Shown here: piece by piece, positions 17,921 through 26,369 of the stretch
Layout of the letters: every line of letters begins with the position of its first letter
Numbering within the stretch: the first letter of the stretch is position 1
NCBI RefSeq assembly: GCF_000832985.1
Contig: NZ_CP009920.1
Span: forward strand, 3,962,501-4,026,500
Reading direction: 5' to 3'
Origin: Priestia megaterium NBRC 15308 = ATCC 14581
GTDB taxonomy: Bacteria > Bacillota > Bacilli > Bacillales > Bacillaceae_H
Length of the DNA stretch: 64,000 nt
Program-made: the position numbers and the translations under genes
Notes under the pieces: model-generated
Database searches by the model: none
What the model saw: only the letters and a program-made list of their open reading frames with translations
What the model was told of the DNA's origin: nothing

Positions 17921-18340
17921 ATGAATACTAGTAGAACTAAATGGCTTCCTGTGCCTTATTTTCAACTCAATCAGGAAGGTACAATTCTAAATGTTTCACA
18001 CATAACCCATTCATATTTTCCACCTACATCGAATATATGGACGATCATTTATAAAGAAGACCGAAATAAAGCCATAGTAATGTTTTCACAGAGTCCTAAT
18101 TCTCATCCTATAACAAAACAGCTCATTTTACAGACAAGTAACAAGTTATTTGGGAATTTTAAATGTACGATCCAATGGAAAGATGGTATAGGTCACCTCG
18201 TATGTACAGAAGTGAAAAGTAGTAAAGTTCTTGCACCTTTATCTATTCAAAACTCTTTAGTCAACACTCAAAAACGGTTAGAGGAATCAGAAAAACATTT
18301 AACCAAAGTTGCTAAAATAGTAAGTATAAAAAAACACTAA
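17921..18340 (+). CDS. N-terminal part of a STAS-type stress regulator, probably truncated
   Basis: A 139-aa protein opening with WLPVPYFQLNQEGTILNVSH, a PAS-like sensor domain. As I recall, it resembles the N-terminus of Bacillus RsbR-like proteins that end in a STAS domain. Here it ends after a short coiled coil (TQKRLEESEKHLTKVAKI) with no STAS domain, so it is probably a cut-off copy. AAAGGAG is 8 nt before the ATG, so it may still be made as a free sensor domain. The family link is from recall and moderate. Confidence 0.5.
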   Translation: MNTSRTKWLPVPYFQLNQEGTILNVSHITHSYFPPTSNIWTIIYKEDRNKAIVMFSQSPNSHPITKQLILQTSNKLFGNFKCTIQWKDGIGHLVCTEVKSSKVLAPLSIQNSLVNTQKRLEESEKHLTKVAKIVSIKKH

Positions 18341-18576
18341 TTATTTTGTTTTTGCCTCACAGAATTTTTTGAATTTCAAAGATGTATTTCATATAAATCT
18401 TTAGTTGTAATCATGTTGATTTCTATGATAAGGGTATAGTATTATGCTGGATTGAATTTTCAAGAAACATTCTTTTTTAAGTTTGTTTCTTTTTTTTTTG
18501 ATAATTATAGAACGAATCATAAAAAGTAAATTGAGCAAACTACTAAAGTCAACGTAATCTGTTCTTTATAAGAATA

Positions 18577-18662
18577 GATCACAAAAAGCCACTGACCCCA
18601 TGTGTCAGTGGCTTTTTGTGATTTTAAGCTGTATATGATTCAAATCTTTAATTAACATAATT
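18577..18662. repeat. Hairpin/terminator plus TATATGATT repeat (copy B)
   Basis: ATCACAAAAAGCCACTGAC pairs with GTCAGTGGCTTTTTGTGAT around 6 nt, a very stable bidirectional terminator. It is followed by TTTTAAGCTGTATATGATT and TTAACATAAT, the same tail as copies A and C. Confidence 0.75.
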
Positions 18663-18757
18663 GACGTTGTACCAAATCACATGCTAAAAACCTTTTTTGT
18701 TAAGAAAAGATTCATATCCATTAATAAATTAGTAAATATTATCCATGAGGTGATCAT

Positions 18758-19762
18758 ATGGATAAGAATAAGTTAAAACTCACATCTTCCGAAATAGGGA
18801 CGCTATGGGGAGAGTATGTAAACGGAACAATGACAGATGTAGTAAATCGATATATGTTCTCTATTATTGAGGATGAGTCAATAAAGGCTGTTTTTGAAGA
18901 TGCTATCAAGACTTCCGGAAAACAAAAGAAACAAATTATAGCTTTTATAGAAAACGAAGGGTTTCCAGTACCAATTGGATTTACTGAGTCTGACCTCAAT
19001 AAAGGTACCAAGAGATTGTTCACGGACATATTCTGCTTGAATTATTTACATATCATGACGTTACATGGCTTGCTAGGACATACAACCTCATTAGGTGTTT
19101 CTGTCAGAGAAGACTTACGCCACTTCTACGATTCATGTGATAATGATGCTAAAAGGATGTATCATCAAACGATTGAATTATTACTTGAAAAAGGGGAGTT
19201 TCAGAGGGACCCTTATTTTTATCCTGCTACGAACCCTGAATATATTTCTAGCCAGGATTTTACGGATGGGTTTTTCGGGAAAGGCAGACGGTTAACGGCA
19301 TTAGAAATCATAAGTATTTCTTTCAACCTTAAAAAAAGCATTATGGCTAAAACTCTTTCTATTGGATTTAGCCAGGTCTCTCAATCAAAAGAAGTAAGAA
19401 AATTTTTAGAGGATTCGGAGAAAACAGCTGATGATCAAATACAAGCCTTTTCAAAAATAATGCACGCAGATAATTTACCAGTTCCTAAATCGTGGGAGAC
19501 AGAAGTAACAACTTCAACAGACGCTCCTTTTTCTGATAAATTAATGATGTATCATATTGGTTTCTTATTCCAAGCTGCACAAGCGTATCATGGAACAGGG
19601 TTAGCATCAGCCATGCGAACAGATCTTGTAGCTGCTTACGAAAGTGTTATTCTAAAGAATTTAATGGTAACAAAAAAATGGTTTGATATTATGGTGAAAA
19701 ATAAATGGTTAGAACAGCCACCACTTGCTCCTAACAGAAAAGAAATAACAAAAGAAAAATAA
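18758..19762 (+). CDS. DUF3231 family protein
   Basis: A 334-aa protein made of two similar halves of about 165 aa, each with the pattern LTSSEIGTLWGEYVNG...(first) and LTALEIISISFNLKKS...(second), rich in long helices. This is the DUF3231 layout, predicted as paired ferritin-like four-helix bundles; function unknown though common in spore formers. GAGGTGATC lies about 6 nt before the ATG. It is flanked on both sides by copies of the hairpin plus TATATGATAT repeat, so the gene sits as a cassette between repeats. Confidence 0.8.
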   Translation: MDKNKLKLTSSEIGTLWGEYVNGTMTDVVNRYMFSIIEDESIKAVFEDAIKTSGKQKKQIIAFIENEGFPVPIGFTESDLNKGTKRLFTDIFCLNYLHIMTLHGLLGHTTSLGVSVREDLRHFYDSCDNDAKRMYHQTIELLLEKGEFQRDPYFYPATNPEYISSQDFTDGFFGKGRRLTALEIISISFNLKKSIMAKTLSIGFSQVSQSKEVRKFLEDSEKTADDQIQAFSKIMHADNLPVPKSWETEVTTSTDAPFSDKLMMYHIGFLFQAAQAYHGTGLASAMRTDLVAAYESVILKNLMVTKKWFDIMVKNKWLEQPPLAPNRKEITKEK

Positions 19763-19837
19763 TAAAATCTAATATTTTGAGCAAACTACTCAAGATGCTC
19801 TGCAACGTCAACTGACTATTGACCATTCAAGAAACAG

Positions 19838-19917
19838 AAAAAACTACTGATCCCTGTTCAGTAGTTTTTTCGATTTTTAAGCTGTATACGATATGCATTG
19901 CTAGTTAACATAATGTC
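19838..19917. repeat. Hairpin/terminator plus TATACGATAT repeat (copy C)
   Basis: AAAAAACTACTGA pairs with TCAGTAGTTTTTT around 7 nt and ends the DUF3231 transcript. Then TTTTTAAGCTGTATACGATAT and TAGTTAACATAATGT repeat the tail of copies A and B. Confidence 0.75.
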
Positions 19918-19989
19918 TCTTCCGGTACACATCAAAAAAGAGAACCCTTATGGGAGTAAGGGTTCGAACAGAGTCACTTTTATAGAATA

Positions 19990-20152
19990 TGCATCTTTTT
20001 ATACATCGTTGATACAACTGATATCTCCTTACAGGAAGTTGAAGAGATCATGCATAAAAAAAGCACCTTTTATGCATATGTTAGACACATCAAAAATAGT
20101 ATTTATATTGAAAAACATGTTATAATTCTGCTATCGTTCGTACTTGGATACG
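19990..20152 (+). pseudogene. Possible remnant of a small gene
   Basis: The frame containing IVDTTDISLQEVEEIMHK then STFYAYVRHIKNSIYI has coding-like composition but no start codon or ribosome site, and ends at TGA 20150-20152. A 9-bp hairpin with stems GAACCCTTA and TAAGGGTTC (about 19941-19966) lies just upstream. Family not recognised. Confidence 0.25.
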
Positions 20153-20177
20153 TATGAATGAACCCTTACATGAAGCA

Positions 20178-20216
20178 ACCTCGCCTGCCAATGCTGAGGT
20201 TGCTTTTTATTTTGTT
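20178..20216 (+). terminator. Terminator-like hairpin
   Basis: AGCAACCTC pairs with GAGGTTGCT, followed by T-rich sequence. It would end any transcript of the remnant before it. Confidence 0.7.
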
Positions 20217-20313
20217 ATTGTTAATTAAAATCTTTTATATACCACGTATCCATAGCAGAATGTTCAAAACCTGATAGTGGTTTAGGTAAAAGTGTAAATA
20301 CAAATTTTTCATT

Positions 20314-20375
20314 GTGTTAACTAAGTTTGTATATGATATTCAGAGGAAAAGAGCAGGCTTAAGCCTGCTCTTATA
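20314..20375. repeat. TATATGATAT repeat (copy D) with adjoining terminator
   Basis: TGTTAACTAAG at 20314 and TATATGATAT at 20330-20339 match the repeat tail in inverted order. Next to it, AAGAGCAGGC/GCCTGCTCTT forms a perfect hairpin whose minus-strand T-run would terminate the DUF1450-like gene. Confidence 0.6.
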
Positions 20376-20396
20376 ACCTTTAAGGCTATTTTTAAT

Positions 20397-20621
20397 TTAA
20401 ACATTTTCTAGTATTTTTTTCACCAAAGTGTCTACGTCATTATCTTGAAGTGTGGTTAGTTGTACACGACAAAATGGGGTCACTCTACACTCTAGACATC
20501 GTCTGAAGCAATCCACAACACAAACCTCTATATCTTGCTGATAATTTTGTTGAAGAATATCTAAGACTATATTTGCTTTAGTTACTTTAATGTTCCTTTC
20601 ACAAAATTTAGCTACCCTCAT
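20397..20621 (-). CDS. DUF1450-like Cys-rich small protein
   Basis: A 74-aa protein beginning MRVAKFCERN with further Cys in EVCVVDCFRRCLECRVTPFC, the layout of the DUF1450 (YuzB-like) family, suggesting a metal or FeS site. The start at 20621 is preferred because GGGAG lies 8 nt upstream on the minus strand; the longer frame to 20648 has no ribosome site. It lies just downstream of the cupin gene but is separated from it by a terminator. Function unknown. Confidence 0.7.
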   Translation of the reverse strand: MRVAKFCERNIKVTKANIVLDILQQNYQQDIEVCVVDCFRRCLECRVTPFCRVQLTTLQDNDVDTLVKKILENV

Positions 20622-20638
20622 ATTCAGTCTCCCATTCG

Positions 20639-20668
20639 CAAAAAGCACCCCAAAAGGTGCTTTTTTAT
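20639..20668 (-). terminator. Terminator between cupin and DUF1450 genes
   Basis: AAAAAGCACC pairs with GGTGCTTTTT around CCAAAA; T-runs on both strands. It ends the cupin gene transcript. Confidence 0.85.
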
Positions 20669-20669
20669 T

Positions 20670-21632
20670 TTAAACATAGTGAGTGAATTGTATATCTAAT
20701 GTACGAAGGTACGTTTGAAGGCCTGCGTCTTGAATTGGGATAATAAATGCAGGCTCTTCAGATTCGTTGTGGTGAGAATGCCACAATCCTGGAGGAGTAA
20801 CAAATGCTTTTCCTGTTACCCAATCAATGCGAACGGGATCAATTATCTTTTTAGTAACGGGATCAATCTTATCTCCGACTAAAGTATAAGTACCGGGTGC
20901 AGCATAAGCAACAAAATCAAGGGCAACTGACTTATGACTATGAGCTGCTTGGTTAGATCCTACAGGAACAATTCCGAACATCGCCCATAATACGTGTGTA
21001 ATGGTTAGAGTTTGTTTGAATTCTAGATTGTTTAATAAAATAGAAATACGATTTTTTAGGTGAGCATCAGGAGCGTTTGCTACTTCCTCCAATTTCGCAG
21101 TAGCTTGTTCAGCTGTAAAAAGTGTCGGTTTAAAACGAGTTTCTGTTGCTTTAACTCCTAAATAATTAAGAAGTGGAGTATCGAGAATATAATAGATGGT
21201 TGCATCTTCTGTTGCAGTGTGCCTGCTAGTCGAGCCGGATGGAAGAGTTAAAAAATCACCTTTTTTCCAAGTGATTATCTCACCATTTAATTCTGTGTGG
21301 CCTACACCAGAAATAATATAATATAATTCACTGGTTGCATTGGGTTGTGTAGTAATGCTGTCATTCGCATTAATTCGAATGAAGTGAGCAAGAAGTGATG
21401 GACTTGTTGCCGGATATTCAGTTTTGAGTTCATTTGAAAGGTCCAACGTAACAATACGAGTTTCTCCTGAGTTATATAATTCAGAGGAAAATTCTTTAGG
21501 GGGAATTGCACTTATGATACCACTTCCGATTGGATCAGCAGCAGTAGTATATTCATAAAAAAGGGCATCTTTAGTGCAGTCTTTATTCACTTTTCCATTA
21601 GATAAGTTTGCTTGTTTTTCATTTATAGTCAT
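20670..21632 (-). CDS. Bicupin, gentisate 1,2-dioxygenase-like
   Basis: A 320-aa protein with two cupin barrels. The first holds SELYYIISGVGHTELNGE and WKKGDFLTLPSG (about 100-140); the second holds GSNQAAHSHKSVALDF and TPPGLWHSHHNES (about 220-305), with metal-ligand His. The layout matches gentisate dioxygenase-like ring-cleaving enzymes; metal and substrate cannot be fixed here. AGGAGG is 7 nt before the ATG. It is divergent from a LysR regulator 116 bp away, the usual arrangement for an inducible aromatic-compound enzyme. A regulatory or sugar-isomerase cupin is a less likely reading. Confidence 0.7.
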   Translation of the reverse strand: MTINEKQANLSNGKVNKDCTKDALFYEYTTAADPIGSGIISAIPPKEFSSELYNSGETRIVTLDLSNELKTEYPATSPSLLAHFIRINANDSITTQPNATSELYYIISGVGHTELNGEIITWKKGDFLTLPSGSTSRHTATEDATIYYILDTPLLNYLGVKATETRFKPTLFTAEQATAKLEEVANAPDAHLKNRISILLNNLEFKQTLTITHVLWAMFGIVPVGSNQAAHSHKSVALDFVAYAAPGTYTLVGDKIDPVTKKIIDPVRIDWVTGKAFVTPPGLWHSHHNESEEPAFIIPIQDAGLQTYLRTLDIQFTHYV

Positions 21633-21748
21633 GTATAAACCTCCTATTATCTTTATGGTCTTATCTTATCTTGATAAAAGACAATAGTGAAATATATAAT
21701 ATAAACTGCTGTAATATATTTTATATATAACTGATTAGGAGGGGAAAA

Positions 21749-22621
21749 ATGATGGAGCTTCGACAATTACAATATTTTATTGCTGTAGCAGAAGAATTAA
21801 ACTTTAGTCGTGCAGCAGAGCGTGTCAAGATTACGCAACCTCCTTTAAGTTTACAAATTCAGAATTTAGAAAAAGAATTAGATATTGTTCTTTTTTATCG
21901 AAATAAACGTCAAGTTAAATTAACAGATGCAGGAAAATTATTTTATACGGAAGTTTGTAAGATTTTTAATCATCTTGAACGTGCTGTTGAAGATGCGAAA
22001 CGTACTCAACATGGAGAAATCGGGACAATTAGAGTTGGGTTCGTAGGATCGGCTACTTACGATATTCTTCCCTCAATCCTAAGAGAATTTCGAAATTTGT
22101 ATTCAGAAGTTGAAGTTCATCTATTCGAAATGTCTACGCCTATGCAATTAGAAGCTTTACGTGAAGGGGAAATTGATATAGGAGTATTAAGACCACCTGT
22201 AAATGATGAGATAGTACATACCGAAATCGTTTCTACAGTCCCATGCGTACTGGCAGTTCCAAAACAGCATCCGTTATTAAAAATAAAAAACGTCTCTCTT
22301 TCTGATCTTAAAACCTATCCTTTTGTAATGTTGTCTAGAAAAACATGGTCAAATCTCTATGATGAAATCTTAGGATTATGTAATCCAATCATCCAACAAG
22401 AGGCTTTAGAATTCCAAACTGTAATCGGTCTAGTTGCAGCTAAATTGGGTATTGCCGTAGTTCCACAATCCGCCGTGAATTTACATACCCAAGATGTTGT
22501 ATATTTGGACCTTGACGATCAATTACCTGTAGCTTCTATGGGTATTGCTTGGCGACAAAAAGATCAATCACCTTTAGTGCAATCTTTTATCCAGTTAGCA
22601 AGAGAGACTTGTTTATTTTAA
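21749..22621 (+). CDS. LysR-type transcriptional regulator
   Basis: A 290-aa protein: winged helix at 1-62 (LRQLQYFIAVAEELNFSRAA, ITQPPLSLQIQNLEKEL) and a periplasmic-binding-like effector domain at about 90-290 (IRVGFVGSATYDILP). It closely resembles activators of aromatic catabolism such as the BenM/CatR type. AGGAGGGG precedes the ATG at 21749. The divergent cupin gene is the likely target. The shared 116-bp AT-rich gap holds several imperfect dyads, and I cannot single out a T-N11-A site. Confidence 0.88.
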   Translation: MMELRQLQYFIAVAEELNFSRAAERVKITQPPLSLQIQNLEKELDIVLFYRNKRQVKLTDAGKLFYTEVCKIFNHLERAVEDAKRTQHGEIGTIRVGFVGSATYDILPSILREFRNLYSEVEVHLFEMSTPMQLEALREGEIDIGVLRPPVNDEIVHTEIVSTVPCVLAVPKQHPLLKIKNVSLSDLKTYPFVMLSRKTWSNLYDEILGLCNPIIQQEALEFQTVIGLVAAKLGIAVVPQSAVNLHTQDVVYLDLDDQLPVASMGIAWRQKDQSPLVQSFIQLARETCLF

Positions 22622-22718
22622 TTAGATAAAGTACAAAATAGTATATGTCCATGGGAAACTATAATTAAAAGTAAAAAAGTTTTAATAGCTGATTTTATTG
22701 CGAAAGTAATAGGGTTTT

Positions 22719-22746
22719 AAAAGGTGTATCTTAAGATACACCTTTT
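22719..22746 (+). terminator. Perfect palindromic terminator after lysR
   Basis: AAAAGGTGTATCTT pairs with AAGATACACCTTTT with no unpaired spacer; a T-run forms its end. Confidence 0.8.
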
Positions 22747-22870
22747 ATATTATGTAAGAAGTATAAGAATAAATCTGAGTTTGGATATATAAGTAAATGT
22801 AATTTGATTTTATCTATTTACGTAATATTTAACGCATTAAATATCTATATAGTTTTAAATATTAGTTATA

Positions 22871-22918
22871 TTGTAGAAAAGACGGCTATTTGATGTCTCT
22901 AAATGTAAGAGGTAAACC
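22871..22918 (+). repeat. Block shared with 3488-3535
   Basis: TTGTAGAAAAGAC...CTATTTG..GTC.CTAA.TGTAA aligns with the block before the IDEAL-domain gene at roughly four bases in five by eye. It may be a promoter or operator, or an old mobile fragment. Confidence 0.45.
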
Positions 22919-23024
22919 TTAAATTACAAAAAGTAAACTTGTTCAATTACTTATAAGAATGAAGAATGTTCAAAAAAGTATACCTTTACGGACATGATGT
23001 TTTAAAAATGAAACTACCAATTTT

Positions 23025-23061
23025 AACGTTCGTTTACATTTTAAATCAAATTACGAACGTT
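23025..23061. promoter_or_regulatory. Perfect 9-bp inverted repeat
   Basis: AACGTTCGT (23025-23033) and ACGAACGTT (23053-23061) face each other across 19 bp, about 145 bp before the small gene at 23207. It is a candidate dimer-binding site. It lacks the GAAC-N4-GTTC spacing of a LexA box. Confidence 0.4.
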
Positions 23062-23206
23062 CACTTAATCGCATATACTTATACGAACTGTTTTACTCCA
23101 CTAAAAAATTAAAAGCCTTTTCATGAGTAGTTGTATTAGTAATTTCCTCATACTACCTCTTATTTTATCTTCAAACTTTCAAATAATACGTCTAGGAGGT
23201 GTTTTT

Positions 23207-23380
23207 ATGCCAGAATACGGTTCAACACAAAATAATAACCATAGCAATAGTTATGATACTAATGGTGGAAATATCCAACCAGTAGATGTACCAAAATCAA
23301 ATAGTAAAAAGATTCCTGCTAATAATGATGGTCTAAGTGGAAAAGTAAATGCAAACCTCGGCTACCATCCAGAAAAATAG
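23207..23380 (+). CDS. Small Asn-rich hydrophilic protein
   Basis: A 57-aa protein (MPEYGSTQNNNHSNSYD, ending NANLGYHPEK), rich in Asn, Ser and Lys, with no membrane segment. The ATG at 23207 is set by TAGGAGGTG 6-7 nt upstream; the frame upstream of it is not protein-like. A hairpin with stems ACCACC and GGTGGT follows at about 23388-23415. Probably a small cytosolic or spore protein; family unknown. Confidence 0.55.
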   Translation: MPEYGSTQNNNHSNSYDTNGGNIQPVDVPKSNSKKIPANNDGLSGKVNANLGYHPEK

Positions 23381-23384
23381 CATG

Positions 23385-23700
23385 AAAAAACCACCCTACA
23401 GAAGTAAGGTGGTTCTCCGAAAAGTTTTATCTTACAAAACTAAAACCATGTAGAATCTTTTTTATTTTGTAAATTATACCATTTAATGAGAAAGAGAGCA
23501 ACCCTAAAGCTACTCTCTCTCCAACAAAAAAAACACAAAATTTGTGTGTGGTGATGCTTAGGGTACCATCTTTGTATATTTGTTGGAAGACCTTCTATCT
23601 ATATCATGCCATCATATAGAAGGTTATTCACCTGAACTACCCTCGGAAGGTATAACAACATTCTTATCAAATAAATCGTATTTTAAACCACTTACATAAA
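23385..23700. other. Intergenic region with hairpins
   Basis: Holds the weak terminator after the 57-aa gene and a second imperfect hairpin (GAGAGAGCAAC/ACTCTCTC near 23490-23520). No gene seen. Confidence 0.35.
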
Positions 23701-23709
23701 TAACCTCTT

Positions 23710-24336
23710 ATGATTTTTTTATCGATATTGATTATGATTACATTAGGTCTCTTCGCTATCGGACCAGTCTTTCATTCATTAGAAAACGTAATTCTAACAA
23801 GCACAAAAGCAATTTTAGATTTACCGTTTGGTTTAGCTGGTATTATTATTGGTGGCCTACAACAAGTTGTTGTAATTACTGGCGTTCATCATATATTTAA
23901 TTTACTTGAAATTCAATTATTAGCTGATACAAAATTTAATCCATTCAATCCATTAATTACTAGCGCAATCGTAGCTCAAGGGGCTGCAACGCTAGCAGTT
24001 GGATTGAAATCTAAAAATAAAAAAGTGAAAGCATTAGCATTCCCATCAGCATTTTCAGCCTTTTTAGGAATGACAGAACCGGCTATATTGGGAGTGAACC
24101 TAAGGTTCTTTAAACCCTTTATAATGGGCCTTATAGGAGGAGCAGTAGGGGGATTCTTAGCCTCGATTTTTCATCTAAAAGCAATAGGAATGTCTGTTAC
24201 AGCTATTCCAGGATTATTATTGTACTTGAATAATCAGATTTTTATCTATATTTTTGTTAATTTGATTGCCTTTGCTGTATCATTTATTCTGACATGGCTG
24301 TTTGGTTATAACGACAAGATGCTTAAGAATCGGTAA
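23710..24336 (+). pseudogene. PTS permease EIIC C-terminal fragment (sucrose/beta-glucoside type)
   Basis: A 208-aa stretch with about five membrane segments and the motif FLGMTEPAILGVNLRF, a hallmark of the second half of sugar EIIC domains in the glucose superfamily. The EIIB domain and the first half of EIIC are absent; full EIIBC proteins are about 450-480 aa. A stop lies a few codons upstream and there is no ribosome site at the apparent ATG. No sugar hydrolase is next to it. Read as a 5'-deleted remnant. Confidence 0.72.
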
Positions 24337-24387
24337 TTATATATAAATTATAAATTGTAATTAATAAACTACAATGAATGACATTAG

Positions 24388-24425
24388 AAAAAGCCTTATA
24401 TCTAGATCCAGTATAAGGCCTTTTT
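24388..24425 (+). terminator. Rho-independent terminator after the EIIC remnant
   Basis: AAAAGCCTTATA pairs with TATAAGGCCTTTT around an 11-nt loop, then T-run. Confidence 0.8.
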
Positions 24426-24659
24426 AGCAAAGCTTAATCATTGATGTTGTAGGAAAAGAGAAGATTAAAGCCCTTCTCTTTTTTATATAATTTTATTTAC
24501 TTATTTTTAAAATCTGAAATATACAATCCTTCACGCTACCACTATTGCTCATTATGTTCTACTTTAGACGGTATATGTTAACTTTCTCGCATGGTATATA
24601 ATTACATTTTCATCATACAAATGACCTTCTACCGGAAAGGAGTAAAAGGTTTTTTGTTA

Positions 24660-24779
24660 TCAATTATCATTAACATCTATACTAATTGCTAAATTAACTA
24701 CATTATTTAAAGTAGTTTTATTTTTACTGTCTAACTTATTGCGCAAACGAAATAATATGTAGCTTTGTTGATTTTTCAA
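24660..24779 (-). CDS. Possible 39-aa small ORF
   Basis: Starts at TTG 24779 (MKNQQSYILFRLRNKLDS...) and ends at TGA 24660-24662, just downstream of the M50-like gene. Composition is coding-like, but GGAG is only one base from the start codon, so it may instead be a remnant. The rest of 24337-24802 holds only hairpins. Confidence 0.25.
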   Translation of the reverse strand: MKNQQSYILFRLRNKLDSKNKTTLNNVVNLAISIDVNDN

Positions 24780-24802
24780 TCTCCATCATTATTTCAGCCT
24801 TA

Positions 24803-25282
24803 TTAATCAGGGTTACATGTTATTTTTCCATACCTCAATGCATCGTAAATAGCACGTCCATCGCTTGAATTTGTTTCTGTATATTTGATCGGCAGTAGCG
24901 AGAAGACAATATAATAAACAGAAAAATAGACAAACTGGTAAGAAAAGAGACTTGCTGAAAGGATATCATCCATAACTAAACCATTTATAAGGAAAATAGA
25001 AGCTAAATTAGCAATGGCACCTCCAGCATAGACACAAGCATGGGTAAATCGGTTGTCGTATTTTAGTTTTTCATATACACAAAAAGAATCCAAAAAGTAA
25101 ACAGATTTTATTTTAATTTTCTTCCATTTAAAAATCGTTTTTCCTTTTCCAATGGTAAAATCCACTCTCCCTCCGAAAAAGATCGCCATGATAGAATGAC
25201 CTAATTGATGAACAAGAGACACAAGTGGTAGTACAAGTAAGAAAGAAAACAAGAACTTAGGCATATCACTGAATCCAAACAC
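24803..25282 (-). CDS. M50-like membrane protein with altered metal motif
   Basis: A 159-aa protein with about four hydrophobic segments. Residues 20-35 read PLVSLVHQLGHSIMAIFFGG, the position of the HExxH zinc motif of site-2 type proteases, but Glu is replaced by Gln (HQLGH). A late SSDGRAIYD resembles the second M50 motif. If the family link is right, it is probably not an active protease. The start is GTG 25282 with AAAGGAG about 8-9 nt upstream. It is a single gene in an accessory region; role unknown. Confidence 0.6.
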   Translation of the reverse strand: MFGFSDMPKFLFSFLLVLPLVSLVHQLGHSIMAIFFGGRVDFTIGKGKTIFKWKKIKIKSVYFLDSFCVYEKLKYDNRFTHACVYAGGAIANLASIFLINGLVMDDILSASLFSYQFVYFSVYYIVFSLLPIKYTETNSSDGRAIYDALRYGKITCNPD

Positions 25283-25660
25283 ACTTCCATCTCCTTTACC
25301 ATGAAATGATTTAATAAATCGTTGGCTTATTAAAATAGATAAAATCTATTTAATAATGGACAGACTTTTCTCAACAGAGGTTGTGCCTTTTTAATCATAT
25401 GTACAATCATCCGTTTGGCACCATGAAAGGCCTTTAGTCGGAGGCTAGGACCAACCGTTTTTTAATAAAGCAGTAGGTAAAGTGATCAATAATCTTCAAC
25501 AGGGCCTATTAAGAAGAATAGCTTCACTTTATTTTCAAACATTCTCCATAACAATAAACGACCCTATGTATCGTAAACAAAGTTACTAAGGTCGCTTATG
25601 TTATATTCTGATTTATTATTCTTTTCTCTTTTTCTTTATAATAAAATATTTGGTTTGTCA
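25283..25660. other. Intergenic region, nothing clear
   Basis: No gene or strong hairpin supported. A weak inverted pair, CGACC and GGTCG, lies near 25558-25600. Confidence 0.3.
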
Positions 25661-25786
25661 TTAAGTTTCTAACAGAATTTCGTTATCATGATTAATTTGA
25701 TCGAACAAATAAGTAAGATAAGATTCTAATTCAAATTGATCGTCTTCAACAAAATCATCTAACACAGGCTTACTTTCTTCTCCCAT
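25661..25786 (-). CDS. Acidic 41-aa small protein
   Basis: Too short for routine calling. The frame MGEESKPVLDDFVEDDQF... runs 41 aa to TAA 25661-25663, with GGAGTG about 8 nt before the ATG at 25786. It is strongly acidic with regular aromatic residues, as in real small proteins. It lies 31 nt downstream of the GlsB-like gene in the same direction, so the two probably share a transcript. Family unknown. Confidence 0.5.
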   Translation of the reverse strand: MGEESKPVLDDFVEDDQFELESYLTYLFDQINHDNEILLET

Positions 25787-25817
25787 TTTTAATCACTCCA
25801 ACTTAATTTTTTTCGAT

Positions 25818-26093
25818 TTATTTTGCATGATGCCCGTGATTGTTTTTTTGTCCCATCTTTCTTAGAACAAAGCTTACAATTAACACCAGAATGATTGCTC
25901 CAATAATGGCTGGAATGATGGCAAAACCACCAATGACTGGTCCCCAACTTCCCAAGATCAGACCACCTAACCAAGAACCAATAAAACCAGCAATAATATT
26001 ACCAATAATGCCTCCCGGAACGTCACGCCCTGTAATTAAACCGGCAAGCCAACCGATAATTCCACCTACAATTAGCATCCATAGAATACTCAT
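25818..26093 (-). CDS. GlsB/YeaQ/YmgE-type stress membrane protein
   Basis: A 91-aa protein with three Gly-rich membrane helices (ILWMLIVGGIIGWLAGLI, IIGNIIAGFIGSWLGGLIL, IIPAIIGAIILVLIVSFVL) and a short His/Lys tail. This is the transglycosylase-associated or GlsB family, small membrane proteins linked to general stress. No enzymatic residues are seen. AAAGGAGAG is about 7 nt before the ATG. It is followed in the same direction by the acidic 41-aa ORF. Confidence 0.85.
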   Translation of the reverse strand: MSILWMLIVGGIIGWLAGLITGRDVPGGIIGNIIAGFIGSWLGGLILGSWGPVIGGFAIIPAIIGAIILVLIVSFVLRKMGQKNNHGHHAK

Positions 26094-26369
26094 ACATCAT
26101 TCTCTCCTTTTGAAATAGTTAGTTGACTTTACCCCAGGTTAAAACCTATTAATCCTGTTATTTTTTTCCACAACAAAGTTTTCTTCTTATGTACTAAGAT
26201 CATATAGCTTTGCTTGCAATCTTTTTTTGTTCTTTTGGACACCTTCTAATGTCTCGTCCATTTTATGAAAAATATAAGTGACTAGACTAACCCCAGCGTA
26301 TAAATTGCTATCTTATAAACAATGACATTAATATAGGTTTTTTTCATACTATATTTTGGGGGTGAGTAA

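Noticed and set aside
19898-20125. 75-codon + strand frame
   Set aside because: It runs through a repeat tail and a hairpin; a different frame of the same region is more protein-like, and even that looks like a remnant.
23025-23061. LexA box before the 57-aa gene
   Set aside because: The arms contain GAACGTT but not GAAC-N4-GTTC in one 12-mer, unlike the clear boxes at 43963 and 43987.
25840-26118. 92-codon + strand frame opposite the GlsB-like gene
   Set aside because: Pro/Ile-rich antisense of Gly-rich helices; the minus-strand gene has the ribosome site and the family match.
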